Source of the DNA: Anaerolineaceae bacterium
GTDB lineage: Bacteria > Chloroflexota > Anaerolineae > Aggregatilineales > Phototrophicaceae
Length of the DNA stretch: 64,000 nucleotides
Direction of reading: 5' to 3'
Assembly (NCBI GenBank): GCA_002702065.1
Contig: NZXX01000001.1
Coordinates: 992,001 to 1,056,000 of the forward strand
Shown here: one piece after another, positions 36,485-45,238 of the stretch
Position numbering within the stretch: the first letter of the stretch is position 1
Layout: each line of letters starts with the position of its first letter
Translations under genes and position numbers: made by a program
Notes under the pieces: generated by a model
The model's input: the letters and a program-made list of their open reading frames with translations, nothing else
Databases searched by the model: none
What the model was told of the DNA's origin: nothing

Positions 36485-36530
36485 ATTTAGGTGCGCCTGA
36501 AAGTCTCTTATGGAGAGGTCGCGCCTAAAT
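36485..36530. repeat. 46-bp imperfect inverted repeat between rex and exporter operon
   Basis: Outer arms ATTTAGG...CCTAAAT are perfect and extend inwards as GCG-rich pairs with two mismatches; an inner TCTC/GAGA pair flanks TTATG. The element is centred near 36507. It does not match the known Rex site TTGTGAA-N4-TTCACAA. It could be an operator for an unknown regulator or an RNA hairpin. Confidence 0.5.
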
Positions 36531-36643
36531 TATGACTAGCGTGCGTGAATATGAGTAACTCCCTAAAGTTGAATATTGAAACGAAAATCGGATATTCTTC
36601 GTATTATAATAGATTGAGTCAAATAGAACAAATCGGTGAAACC

Positions 36644-38026
36644 ATGTCCATCATCCGCTCACTCATCGTGCTAACGGTTGTCTCGTTGATATTGCCCATC
36701 GTGGTTTTCGGGCAGCAGATGCAGGCACCACAAACCAATGGTCCGGTTCAACGCGAGAATATTCAACTCCACACCGTCCAACAGGACGACGTGGCTGTGG
36801 TTGTTAACGCCATCGGGTCAGTCGAGGCCAACGAAGTTGCCTCGCTCAGCTTTACATCACCGGGTCGAATCCGGGAAGTCCTGGTCGAAGAAGGCGACTA
36901 CGTGCTGGCAGGGGATGTCCTGGCCCAACAGTCGAATGATACGCAGCGTATTGCCTATGAGCAGGCGCTCCTGTCGCTCGATCTGGCCAATCTCGCGTTG
37001 CAGGATTTGCTGGAGCCTGTCGACGAAGACGATATTCGTGTGGCTGAAGCCAACGTGAACAGCGCGTGGGGAGCAGTCTACAGCGCTGAAAATGCAGTCT
37101 CCTCCCAGGACCTCCAATCAGCAGAACTGCGGGTGCAGCAGGCCCAGACAGCCTATGACGAAGCGGTGCGGCAGCGTACCACGGCCAATAGTGGTCAGGG
37201 GGATGCGGCTTATTCACTGCTGGATGCCCAGGTTGGCGAGTCGTCGTTCAATCTGGAACTGGCCCGCTTGCAGCTCGATGCGCTTCAATCCGCCAATCAA
37301 GGACAGGTGGGGGCTGCTTATGCACGAGCTTTGCAAGCCGAGGCTGAACTCGAACGGGTGAAGGCTGGGCCGCGGCCCGTGGAAATCGAGCAGGCGCAAC
37401 TGGCGGTTCGTCAGGCTGAACTGAGCCTGGATGAAGCGGCAACCGCCTTTAACCGGATGCAGCTGACCGCGCCCTTTGATGGTGTCGTTTCCCGCGTCAA
37501 CGTGGAAGAAGGCTCGCTGGCGGCGCCAGGGGTGCCTGTCATTGAACTGACCAGTATCACACCGTTGAATATGCGGGCAGAAGTCGACGAAGTCGATATT
37601 GATCAGATCGCTGTGGGGATGGCCGCACGGGTTCAGCTCGATGCGCTCCCCAATACCCTGCTGGATGGTGTTATCGACCAGATCGCGGTGTTGGGGCAGG
37701 ATAATCAGGGCATCGTCAGCTATGACGTAACGGTCCTGCTTGACAATGTCGATGCGCGGGTGCGTCATGGTATGACGGCTGAAGCCGCTGTTGTGGTGCA
37801 GGAACAAACGGGTGTTCTGACGATCCCCAATCAGTTTATCCGGCTGGATCGGCGCAACGATCAGGCCTTTGTCAACGTAATGAAAGATGACGGGACTTTG
37901 CAAGAGGTCGAGATCGAATTGGGGCTGCAAGGGCAGGATAGCAGCGAGGTGGTTGCCGGTTTGACTGAGGGCACCGTGATTGCGCTCGATTTGTCTGGCG
38001 GGGCATTCTCGCTGTTTGGAGGTTAG
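36644..38026 (+). CDS. HlyD/RND-type efflux adaptor subunit, copy 1
   Basis: A periplasmic-adaptor-like protein of 460 residues. A hydrophobic signal or anchor at about 5-22 is followed by a biotinyl-lipoyl half (VEANEVASLSFTSPGRIREVLVEEGDYVLAGDVLA), a long helical hairpin of about 90-260, the second lipoyl half (LTAPFDGVVSRVNVEEGSLAAPG) and a beta-barrel/membrane-proximal end. ATG 36644 gives a short clean signal; a start at 36545 would put a 33-residue extension without family likeness. In a monoderm organism it would bridge permease and envelope. Four-base gap to the second adaptor. Confidence 0.83.
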   Translation: MSIIRSLIVLTVVSLILPIVVFGQQMQAPQTNGPVQRENIQLHTVQQDDVAVVVNAIGSVEANEVASLSFTSPGRIREVLVEEGDYVLAGDVLAQQSNDTQRIAYEQALLSLDLANLALQDLLEPVDEDDIRVAEANVNSAWGAVYSAENAVSSQDLQSAELRVQQAQTAYDEAVRQRTTANSGQGDAAYSLLDAQVGESSFNLELARLQLDALQSANQGQVGAAYARALQAEAELERVKAGPRPVEIEQAQLAVRQAELSLDEAATAFNRMQLTAPFDGVVSRVNVEEGSLAAPGVPVIELTSITPLNMRAEVDEVDIDQIAVGMAARVQLDALPNTLLDGVIDQIAVLGQDNQGIVSYDVTVLLDNVDARVRHGMTAEAAVVVQEQTGVLTIPNQFIRLDRRNDQAFVNVMKDDGTLQEVEIELGLQGQDSSEVVAGLTEGTVIALDLSGGAFSLFGG

Positions 38027-38029
38027 GTA

Positions 38030-39466
38030 ATGCGGGTACTTCGTAATCTACTCATTATCGGGGTGCTGGCAGTGGTTGCTGTGGCAGTCCTGCAGGGTGT
38101 TATCCTGAATGGCGACGTGGCTGCCCAGGAAAATGGGCAGCAGCAGTCTTTGTTGCAGGACGAAACAGTGGTGGCTGTCGAAGACCTTGAGGTCACCGTT
38201 AATGCAACCGGGACGATCTCACCAGCCCGACAGGTGTCACTGGTCTTTGAAATGTCCAGCCTGCCGGTTGAGGAGGTTCTGGTTCGGGAAGGTCAGTACG
38301 TGAGTCAGGATGATGTCCTGGCGCGGCTTGATTCTGAAGACCTTGAGATGAATTTGCGTAATGCTGAGGTCGGCCTGGAAATCCAGCGCATCGCCTACCG
38401 GGCGCTGACCGAACCGCCGCGCGATGTCGATGTTTCGGTTGCCGAAGCCTCGGTTCGGGCTGCGCAGGCAAGCGTCAACGCGGTTTTTGATGGTGCGCCG
38501 GACGCGACTGACGAGGAAATCGCCCGGCTTCAGGCGGAACTTGCCCGTAACCAGTTGTGGCAGCAGCAGCTGCGGCGTGATCAGGTTGTTGATCCGTATG
38601 TGCCCGAAGGTGTACCGGAAGAATTTGTGCCAGAAGCATCGGACGAGCAGAAACGTCAACTGGAGGCGGGTTTGCAGCAGGCCGATTTCGGCGTCTTGAT
38701 TGCCGACTCGAATCTCGCTGGCGTGCTGGCGGATGGCCCCGATAATGGCACACTGGCCTCCGCCAACGCCCAGCTTGTTGCGGCTCAGATTCAGTTCGAA
38801 CGGCTGCTTGAAGGCGCGGATGAGATTGATATTCAACGGGCGGAAATCCAGTTGCAGCAGGCCGAACTCGCGGTTGAAATGGCGAATGCCAGCCTGGATC
38901 GGTTCCGGTTGGTGGCCCCGTTCGACGGCGTGATCGCCCGCAATAATCTGATTGTCGGTGAACTGCCGCCTTCAACCGGCGCGATTCAATTGATCGACGA
39001 CAGCGAATTTTATGTCGATCTGGCGATTGATGAAACCGAGATCGCAGATATTGAGGTTGGTCAGCCCGTTAGCCTGCGTCTGGATGCCTTGCCCGAAGCG
39101 AGTATCACAGGCCACATCGAACGAGTGGCCCAGACCCCAACCCGGATTGGGCAGGTGGTCACTTATATCGCACGTGTGACGCTGGACCCGACCCTGGAAC
39201 CCATTCGGGTGGGCATGAACACAACCGCCACTATTAAAGTGCAGCAGCTTGAAGACGTGATGACGCTGCGTAACCGGTTTATCCGCATTGACCGCGCCAC
39301 CCAGCAGGCTTATGTCACCATCCAGCGTGAGGATGGTCGCTTCGAAGAGGTCGAGGTAGAACTTGGCCTGCGCAGCGAGACACACAGCCAGGTCGTCAGT
39401 GGGCTGGAACCAGGCCAGCGGGTGGTGCTGCTGCCGCGTGAAGAGATGAATATTCTGGGCGGTTAG
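38030..39466 (+). CDS. HlyD/RND-type efflux adaptor subunit, copy 2
   Basis: A second adaptor, 478 residues, with the same plan: membrane segment about 7-24, LVFEMSSLPVEEVLVREGQYVSQDDVLARL, a helical hairpin with Q/A-rich heptads (about 100-285), LVAPFDGVIARNNLIVGELPP and a beta-barrel with SLRLDALPEASITGHIERVA. It is a diverged paralogue of the preceding gene. Having two adaptors with two permeases suggests a heteromeric exporter. It starts four bases after adaptor 1, and a 100-base gap precedes the ATPase gene. Confidence 0.83.
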   Translation: MRVLRNLLIIGVLAVVAVAVLQGVILNGDVAAQENGQQQSLLQDETVVAVEDLEVTVNATGTISPARQVSLVFEMSSLPVEEVLVREGQYVSQDDVLARLDSEDLEMNLRNAEVGLEIQRIAYRALTEPPRDVDVSVAEASVRAAQASVNAVFDGAPDATDEEIARLQAELARNQLWQQQLRRDQVVDPYVPEGVPEEFVPEASDEQKRQLEAGLQQADFGVLIADSNLAGVLADGPDNGTLASANAQLVAAQIQFERLLEGADEIDIQRAEIQLQQAELAVEMANASLDRFRLVAPFDGVIARNNLIVGELPPSTGAIQLIDDSEFYVDLAIDETEIADIEVGQPVSLRLDALPEASITGHIERVAQTPTRIGQVVTYIARVTLDPTLEPIRVGMNTTATIKVQQLEDVMTLRNRFIRIDRATQQAYVTIQREDGRFEEVEVELGLRSETHSQVVSGLEPGQRVVLLPREEMNILGG

Positions 39467-39571
39467 GCAGGTACTGCATTCCATCGAGTAACTTGCTCGC
39501 ATCTCATTTCCTACAGTATGAATGCTGTCGGGGATGGCAGCATGTGCGAACAGAAAGTCAGGGATATGCCC

Positions 39572-40420
39572 ATGATAGGTCGTTTGTTTGGCCAAAACGG
39601 AAAAACACAGGAAGCGCACGTCGACGAACAGGGCCGTCGGGCAGTTATCGATATTCGCAATATCACCAAGGTGTACAAAATGGGTGATATTGAGGTTCAC
39701 GCGCTGCGCGGTGTCAGCCTTCAGATTTACGAAGGGGAATTTATCTCGATTATGGGTCCATCGGGGTCCGGTAAGAGTACCTTGATGAATGTGCTCGGTG
39801 CACTTGACCAACCCTCATCAGGTGAGTTTTTCTTGGATGGCGTGGATGTCAGCAAACTGAACGAACGTGATCTTGCCCGTATTCGAAACAAGAAGATCGG
39901 CTTTGTATTCCAGAGCTTCAACTTGCTCAAACGTACGACTGCGCTGCGGCAGGTCGAGCTGCCGTTGATTTACGGTGGCACAGCGCGCCGCACGGAACGT
40001 GCCAAACAGGCGCTAGAGGCCGTGGGGCTGGAACGGCGGTTGGATCATCTGCCCAGCGAACTATCCGGCGGGCAGCAGCAGCGTGTCGCGATTGCGCGTG
40101 CGCTCGTCAATGAACCGGCGATCATCCTGGCGGACGAGCCAACCGGTAACCTGGACTCTCGCAGCGGTACCGAGGTGATGCAGATTTTTCAGGACCTGAA
40201 CCGCAACCGGGGGATCACAACTGTTTTTGTGACTCATGACCCGTGGATTGCGCGCCATACCAACCGCGTCATTATGCTGCGCGACGGTGTGATTGTCGCT
40301 GATCGGCAGGTTGAGACCCCGCTGATTGCTGGTGAGGTCGAACGACCCTCCGAAGCCGAAGAACTGGAAGGCATCTTCCGCGATGTCTACTACAGCGGTA
40401 CCGAAGACGAGTACAACTAG
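39572..40420 (+). CDS. MacB/LolD-type ABC transporter ATPase
   Basis: The nucleotide-binding subunit: [25 protein letters not shown], Walker [18 protein letters not shown]-loop FVFQSFNLL, signature [20 protein letters not shown], Walker [13 protein letters not shown] and H-loop [14 protein letters not shown] 39572 lies seven bases after AGGGA; ATG 39566, 39542 and 39518 are other possible starts, so the N-terminus is uncertain. A C-terminal extension of about 40 residues follows the core. It powers the two permeases encoded directly downstream. Confidence 0.87.
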   Translation: MIGRLFGQNGKTQEAHVDEQGRRAVIDIRNITKVYKMGDIEVHALRGVSLQIYEGEFISIMGPSGSGKSTLMNVLGALDQPSSGEFFLDGVDVSKLNERDLARIRNKKIGFVFQSFNLLKRTTALRQVELPLIYGGTARRTERAKQALEAVGLERRLDHLPSELSGGQQQRVAIARALVNEPAIILADEPTGNLDSRSGTEVMQIFQDLNRNRGITTVFVTHDPWIARHTNRVIMLRDGVIVADRQVETPLIAGEVERPSEAEELEGIFRDVYYSGTEDEYN

Positions 40421-40425
40421 CCGCT

Positions 40426-41658
40426 ATGACACTGACAGAAGCAATTCGGCTGGCGATCTCCGGGTTGGTGACAAACCGGCTGCGGGCAGCGCTGACCACA
40501 CTCGGCATTATTATCGGTGTCGGCGCGGTCATTACGCTGGTGAGTCTTGGACGTGGGGTCGAGAATTTTATCGCAAGCGAGTTTCAGGCACTGGGATCAA
40601 ACCTGATTATCGTCTTTTCGTCGCAGCCAGACAGTGCGACCCGCACGCGTGTTGACCCGATTACGATGCGGGAGGTACAGGCCCTAAGCGACCCACGCCT
40701 CGCGCCCAGTATCCGCCGCATCGCGCCGCAGTACACGGTTATGGGGCAGATCTCGGCTGGTGCTGAAACCGTGAACGTCGGGGTTAGCGGTGTGACCCCC
40801 GGTTTTCAGGAAATTCGCAGCTGGTATCCGGAGCCGGGTAGTTCCTTCATTACCGAACAGCATATCGACGACAAGGCGCGCGTCGCCGTGTTGGGTAAAG
40901 GGGTGGTGGAAGACCTGTTTGGCGCGGTGGATTATGACCCGGTCGGCATGTCGATTCGGATTAATGCACTGTCGTTTACCATCGTCGGTGTGATGACCGA
41001 AGGCAGTGAGCTAAGCGGCGATAACGACACGGTAATGATTCCGATCACCACCGCCCAATCCAGGCTGGATGACGCCCGCGCCCGTGATGGCAGCTATAAG
41101 GTCAGCATTCTCTATGCCGAGGCGCGTTCCGAAAACATGATTGATTCTGCGGTACAGGAAATCAACACCTATCTCAGCGAAGCGCACAATATCAACTTTG
41201 ATGGTGAACAGGATTTTCAGGTCATTACGCAGGCCGGTGTCCTGGATACCATCGGGCAGATAACCCGCTTGCTGACGGTGTTTCTGAGCCTGATTGCCGG
41301 TATCTCGCTGCTGGTGGGTGGTATCGGCATCATGAATATCATGCTCGTGTCGGTGACGGAGCGTACCCGCGAAATTGGCCTGCGAAAAGCGGTCGGCGCG
41401 CAGGGACGCGATATTCTGGCGCAGTTTATGGTCGAAAGCATTGTGCTGTCGATTATTGGCGGTGCTGCCGGGATTGCGCTGGCGTGGGTGGCGACGATTG
41501 TGGGCGGCATCGCCGTGCCGGACCTGGAATTGTCCGTAACGATGGATGCTGTGATTTTAGCAACGGCTGTGAGCAGTTTTGTCGGGGTGTTCTTTGGCGC
41601 CTACCCGGCGAGTCGTGCGGCCCGTTTACGCCCGATCCAGGCACTGAGGTACGAGTAG
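40426..41658 (+). CDS. MacB-type ABC permease, paralogue 1
   Basis: A FtsX/MacB permease of 410 residues: one N-terminal membrane segment after LTNRLRAALTTLGIIIGVGAVITLVSLG, a large extracytoplasmic domain (about 45-280), and three C-terminal segments (LIAGISLLVGGIGIMNIMLVSVTERTREIGLRKAVGA is the coupling block). The ATP-binding partner is just upstream with a five-base gap. Substrate may be a lipid, peptide or drug. It is followed without gap by its paralogue. Confidence 0.88.
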   Translation: MTLTEAIRLAISGLVTNRLRAALTTLGIIIGVGAVITLVSLGRGVENFIASEFQALGSNLIIVFSSQPDSATRTRVDPITMREVQALSDPRLAPSIRRIAPQYTVMGQISAGAETVNVGVSGVTPGFQEIRSWYPEPGSSFITEQHIDDKARVAVLGKGVVEDLFGAVDYDPVGMSIRINALSFTIVGVMTEGSELSGDNDTVMIPITTAQSRLDDARARDGSYKVSILYAEARSENMIDSAVQEINTYLSEAHNINFDGEQDFQVITQAGVLDTIGQITRLLTVFLSLIAGISLLVGGIGIMNIMLVSVTERTREIGLRKAVGAQGRDILAQFMVESIVLSIIGGAAGIALAWVATIVGGIAVPDLELSVTMDAVILATAVSSFVGVFFGAYPASRAARLRPIQALRYE

Positions 41659-42885
41659 ATGTTCGAGAATATGCGGGTTGCGCTGGTTGGTTTACGCTCG
41701 AACAAGCTGCGTTCGGCACTCACGATGCTGGGCATCACGATTGGTGTGGCCGCCGTGATTGTGCTCGTCTCAGTCGGGCAGGCCATTGATGGGTTTATTC
41801 GCGGCCAGTTTGATGGCATTGGCGCCAATCTGGTTTATGCGGTTGGTCAGATGGATGGTTTTGGGCGGCCCCAGCCGATGACGTATGCCGAGGTCGAGGC
41901 CATTTCTGACCCTTACCGGGTGCCGGAAGCCATGCTGGTCATGCCGCAGTTGGTCCTCAACAGCCGCGAGATTGTCTCGGATGGCAAGCAGGATCGCATC
42001 AGCACGGTTGGAACCGGGGCTGACTATCCAGAGTTGTTTGCGCGTGAAGTGGTCGCCGGGCGTTTCTTCGATGCCGAAGATGTCGCTTCGTCGGCCCGTG
42101 TCGCGGTCATCACCAGCAAAGTGGTCGACAGCCTGTTTCCGGGTGTGTATCCCATCGGACAGACCATCCGCATCGGTTCGGTGCGCTTTACCGTGATCGG
42201 CCTGCTGGAGGAACAGGGCGGCGATTTTGGCCCGCCGGGGCAGGACCTTGATGACATGGTTTTTATCCCGATCTCAACGGCCCAGACGCGGCTCAGTGGC
42301 GAACGGATTATTTCCGGTGATCGCCCCATCACGCAGATTGTGATCGCCGCCCGCGATAGCAGCACGGTCGACATCGCTGCGCAGCAGGTGCGGCAGACCC
42401 TGCGCGAAGAACGCGGTATTACGTTTCGTGCTGAGGATGATTTTCAGGTTATCACGCAGGGCGAACTGCTCAACAGCTTTACCAGTGTGACGGCGCTGCT
42501 GACTATCTTCCTGGGTTTCATCGCGGGGATTTCGCTGCTGGTCGGTGGCATCGGCATTATGAATATCATGCTGGTGACGGTGACCGAGCGCACCCGCGAG
42601 ATCGGCTTGCGCAAGGCAGTTGGCGCCCAGAAGTTCGACATCATGTTCCAGTTTCTGGTGGAATCGGTCGTATTGGCGCTGCTCGGCGGTGCGATTGGTG
42701 TCATGCTGGCGGGTCTGGCAACCGTCGGCGCGGCTGCGGCGCTGGGTGATCTGAGTGTTTCCTTGCAGCCGTCCAGCGTGATGCTGGCGACGATGATTTC
42801 CACGATCATTGGCGTCTTCTTTGGCATTTACCCCGCCAACCGGGCCGCCTCTCTGAATCCTATTGATGCCCTCCGCTACGAATAA
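41659..42885 (+). CDS. MacB-type ABC permease, paralogue 2
   Basis: A second FtsX/MacB permease of 408 residues with the same plan: LRSNKLRSALTMLGITIGVAAVIVLVSVG, an external domain, then the block GISLLVGGIGIMNIMLVTVTERTREIGLRKAVGA near 300. The ATG directly abuts the stop of paralogue 1, so translation is coupled. The two most likely form a heterodimer with two copies of the upstream ATPase. The exporter operon ends here. Confidence 0.88.
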   Translation: MFENMRVALVGLRSNKLRSALTMLGITIGVAAVIVLVSVGQAIDGFIRGQFDGIGANLVYAVGQMDGFGRPQPMTYAEVEAISDPYRVPEAMLVMPQLVLNSREIVSDGKQDRISTVGTGADYPELFAREVVAGRFFDAEDVASSARVAVITSKVVDSLFPGVYPIGQTIRIGSVRFTVIGLLEEQGGDFGPPGQDLDDMVFIPISTAQTRLSGERIISGDRPITQIVIAARDSSTVDIAAQQVRQTLREERGITFRAEDDFQVITQGELLNSFTSVTALLTIFLGFIAGISLLVGGIGIMNIMLVTVTERTREIGLRKAVGAQKFDIMFQFLVESVVLALLGGAIGVMLAGLATVGAAAALGDLSVSLQPSSVMLATMISTIIGVFFGIYPANRAASLNPIDALRYE

Positions 42886-42938
42886 GCAGTTGTCAGCCGC
42901 AAACAAACGTGCTACGCTTAAACAAGATTTACGGGATT

Positions 42939-43030
42939 CTGAAAGTTGCAAAAGCAACAACGGTACAGGCCTCTCCTGAACTGTTCCGTATAGACGACTG
43001 GCCCTGTGATTGCCCGAATATAACTTTCAG
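42939..43030 (+). other. Structured intergenic RNA candidate with alternative pairings
   Basis: CTGAAAGTT (42939-42947) pairs perfectly with AACTTTCAG (43022-43030), closing a 92-base domain. Inside are GTTGC-AAAA-GCAAC and two competing helices: ACGGTACAG (42960-42968) with CTGTTCCGT (42981-42989), and ACAGGCC (42965-42971) with GGCCCTGT (43000-43007, one bulge). The overlapping arms are mutually exclusive, as in attenuators and riboswitches. No known class is recognised. The 254-base gap 42886-43139 holds no gene besides this and the palindrome at 43058. Confidence 0.4.
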
Positions 43031-43057
43031 TCGTTGCGTGATCGGTAGCGCAAGGCC

Positions 43058-43076
43058 ACATCAAGGCTTTTGATGT
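43058..43076. promoter_or_regulatory. Palindrome, candidate operator of GbsR/MarR-type gene
   Basis: ACATCAA-GGCTT-TTGATGT is a perfect 7-bp inverted repeat with a five-base centre, 63 bases before the regulator's ATG. MarR/GbsR proteins bind palindromes of this size, often their own promoters. No T-run follows, so a terminator is unlikely. Confidence 0.45.
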
Positions 43077-43139
43077 CATTATTTAGCGTAGTGCGGTTCG
43101 ATACTCTGTTTTATGGCAGGTATCCTTGGGGTGATATAC

Positions 43140-43751
43140 ATGGCAGATGAACGAGAAAAGTCGCAGCGCCAACCAACTGATCCTGGTTTGGTAACGGTAC
43201 GAGACAGTATGTTGGATGGGCTGGGGCAGTTGGCGGAGTATTTTGGCTTCAGCAAAGTTATGGGGCAGCTCTATGCCGCGCTGCTGATGAGCCCTGGCCC
43301 GCTGAGTCTGGATGATATGATGGACCTGCTGAGTATCTCGAAAGCCAGCGTCAGTATGAACATGCGTACGCTGGAGCATCTGGGGATGGTGCGGCAGGCG
43401 TGGGTACGCGGGCGCGGCGACCGGCGCAAATATTATGAAGCAGAAACGGATTTTTGGGAGATTATTGCCAATATTTTAAGCGGGCGCGAAATGCGTGATC
43501 TGGCACGCGCGCTGGACGTGATGAACAATGATGTCGATCGACTGCGCGCGACGATGGACAGCGACAGCGTGAGTGAATCGGACCGTGAATTGGCGGCGCT
43601 GTATCTGGATCGAATCCATCAGATGCAGGTGCTGTTCCGTTTTGCGCAGATGATCATGTCGACAATTCTGGCGCAGGTGGTTGAAATGGATGTCGAGGAT
43701 ATTGCCAGCATTGAAATCCATGTCGATTCCGAACCGGAACCCGGCACCTGA
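43140..43751 (+). CDS. GbsR/MarR-family transcriptional regulator
   Basis: A 203-residue winged-helix protein: LDGLGQLAEYFGFSKVMGQLYAALLMSPGPLSLDDMMDLLSISKASVSMNMRTLEHLGMV is the GbsR-like DNA-binding domain with the recognition helix SKASVSMNMRTL; the wing RGRGDRRKYYEAE follows. The C-terminal half is helical and may dimerise. ATG 43140 has GGGGTGA five bases before; an upstream in-frame ATG at 43113 lacks a site. It lies behind the exporter operon and may control it or osmotic or surface stress genes. The inducer is unknown. Confidence 0.82.
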   Translation: MADEREKSQRQPTDPGLVTVRDSMLDGLGQLAEYFGFSKVMGQLYAALLMSPGPLSLDDMMDLLSISKASVSMNMRTLEHLGMVRQAWVRGRGDRRKYYEAETDFWEIIANILSGREMRDLARALDVMNNDVDRLRATMDSDSVSESDRELAALYLDRIHQMQVLFRFAQMIMSTILAQVVEMDVEDIASIEIHVDSEPEPGT

Positions 43752-43763
43752 TCACGAACACCC

Positions 43764-43792
43764 TTGAACGCTGGTCGGCACCCGTCTATAAT
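43764..43792 (+). promoter_or_regulatory. Sigma-70-type promoter of tRNA-Leu
   Basis: TTGAAC (43764-43769) and TATAAT (43787-43792) are separated by 17 bases; the predicted start near 43799 is five bases before the mature tRNA end. One of the cleanest promoters in the window. Confidence 0.75.
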
Positions 43793-43803
43793 TTTCTTGC
43801 GTC

Positions 43804-43885
43804 GGGGGAGTGGCGGAATTGGCAGACGCGCATGACTTAGGATCATGTCTCTTACGAGGTGAGGGTTCGAGTCCCTCCTTCCCCA
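43804..43885 (+). tRNA. tRNA-Leu (anticodon UAG)
   Basis: The cloverleaf can be drawn by hand. Acceptor arm GGGGGAG pairs with CTTCCCC (one G-T pair), discriminator A. Anticodon arm CATGA-CTTAGGA-TCATG gives anticodon TAG, which reads CUN leucine codons. A long variable arm (TCTC-TTAC-GAGG) is typical of type II leucine tRNA, and the T arm is GAGGG-TTCGAGT-CCCTC. The CCA end is not encoded. It has its own promoter and stands alone between the GbsR-type gene and the LacI gene. Confidence 0.95.
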
Positions 43886-44027
43886 CTACGTTTTAACCGT
43901 AACAAACGTGCTCCGATGAAATGTACTGAGGATACCGGCGCAGCTTTGGTCGGGTCTTTTTATTTTCCCTTTTCCCATTTACCAAAACTGAATAATATAA
44001 ATCGCTTGCAGCAGGTACCTTGATTGC

Positions 44028-44056
44028 TTGACAAGGAGATGCTGGCTCGTTAAGAT
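44028..44056 (+). promoter_or_regulatory. Promoter of LacI-type regulator gene
   Basis: TTGACA (44028-44033) and TAAGAT (44051-44056) with 17-base spacing, predicted start near 44063. This fixes the regulator's coding start downstream of here. Confidence 0.75.
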
Positions 44057-44060
44057 AGCT

Positions 44061-44091
44061 TCAACGTTACTTGTAACGTTGAGTAACGTTA
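44061..44091. promoter_or_regulatory. LacI-type operator overlapping transcription start
   Basis: TCAACGTTA-CTTG-TAACGTTGA (44061-44082) is a perfect 9-bp-arm palindrome, followed by a third TAACGTTA at 44084-44091. AACGTT cores start at 44063, 44075 and 44085. The site covers the predicted +1, the classic autoregulation position for LacI proteins. Confidence 0.75.
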
Positions 44092-44102
44092 TGGGAGAAC
44101 AA

Positions 44103-45125
44103 ATGGCTGGTTCAAATGTGACGATCGCGGATGTGGCAGAGATCGCGGGTGTTTCCAAAATGAGTGTCTCGCGGGCCATCAACGGGCAGCCTGGGCTATC
44201 CGAAAAAACCCGGCAGCGGATACTGGCTGTTATCGAAGAGATCGGCTATGTACCCACCATTGGGCCAAAAGCGCGTCCTGTGGGTTCAAAGCTGGTGGCC
44301 TTGCTGGTGGCAGGCATCACCACTACTTACATGGGCGAAATCATACGTGGGGTGTCGAACGCTGCCGAGCGCCTGAATTATGGCTTGATGCTGTATTCGC
44401 AGGGCGAGGAACGCAACATTCACCGCACCAGCTATTACCTGTCTCTGCTGGGCAGCAATCAGGTCGATGGGGTGCTGCTGGTCGTGCCACACGATTATGA
44501 GGCGATTATCAATGACCTGAAGCAGCACGAACTGCCTTATGTCATCATCGACCATCACAGCAAGACGGGCAATGAACCCAGCGTGACGGCCACGAACCGC
44601 AAAGGCGTGCTGGATGCGATGCGTCACCTGCTGGCGCTCGGTCACCGGCGCATTGGGTTCATTACCGGACGCATGGAAATTACCTGTGCGCACGACCGCT
44701 TGCAGGGGTATCGGGATGGCCTGGCCGAGGTTGGCCTGCCATTTGACCCGGAACTGGTGCGAGAGGGTGATTTTCACCAGCCATCCGGTTTTCAGAGTAC
44801 GCAGGCTTTGCTCCAGCTTGCAGACCCGCCAACCGCCATCATTGCCTCGAATGACGTTATGGCGTTCGGCGCGATGGATGCGATCAAGGCCGCTGGTCTG
44901 GTCGTCGGGCGCGATGTGTCGCTCATCGGTTTTGATGACATCTTGATGGCTTCCCAGACATATCCACCACTCACAACCGTTCGCCAACCACTGGCGGCGA
45001 TGGGGGAAACCGCTATGGAGATGCTGGTGACGCTGTTTCATGGGAAGCCGGTGCTCTCCCCCCGGCGAGAATTGGGAACGGAACTTATCGTGCGAGGTTC
45101 AACCAGCCCGGTTGCAGGCCGATAG
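44103..45125 (+). CDS. LacI-family transcriptional regulator
   Basis: A 340-residue repressor: N-terminal helix-turn-helix VTIADVAEIAGVSKMSVSRAINGQPGLSEKTRQRILAVIEEIGYVP, then a periplasmic-binding-fold sensor with VDGVLLVVPHDYEA, ALGHRRIGFITGRME, AIIASNDVMAFGAMDAIKAAGL and VSLIGFDDILMA, and the tail TTVRQPLAAMG. ATG 44103 is placed by GGGAG five bases before. It lies ahead of a sugar ABC transporter and very likely represses it and itself, the operator at its own start being visible. The effector sugar is unknown. Confidence 0.9.
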   Translation: MAGSNVTIADVAEIAGVSKMSVSRAINGQPGLSEKTRQRILAVIEEIGYVPTIGPKARPVGSKLVALLVAGITTTYMGEIIRGVSNAAERLNYGLMLYSQGEERNIHRTSYYLSLLGSNQVDGVLLVVPHDYEAIINDLKQHELPYVIIDHHSKTGNEPSVTATNRKGVLDAMRHLLALGHRRIGFITGRMEITCAHDRLQGYRDGLAEVGLPFDPELVREGDFHQPSGFQSTQALLQLADPPTAIIASNDVMAFGAMDAIKAAGLVVGRDVSLIGFDDILMASQTYPPLTTVRQPLAAMGETAMEMLVTLFHGKPVLSPRRELGTELIVRGSTSPVAGR

Positions 45126-45238
45126 CGGCGTGCTGCCATCGGCTTGTTCAGACCGTTGGAAGGGAGGTGATACGCGACAGAACCTGATTTTGAGAATTAT
45201 AAGCGCGTCGCCAGTTCGTTAAAAAGGAGTGTTAATCG

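Noticed and set aside
36576..36610. TTGAAA and TATAAT before the adaptor operon
   Set aside because: Spacing is 23 bases; the -10 alone may be real but the pair is not a promoter by usual rules.
44028..44102. Upstream TTG/ATG starts of the LacI gene
   Set aside because: They fall on the promoter and operator; ATG 44103 has a proper ribosome site and gives the normal helix-turn-helix start.
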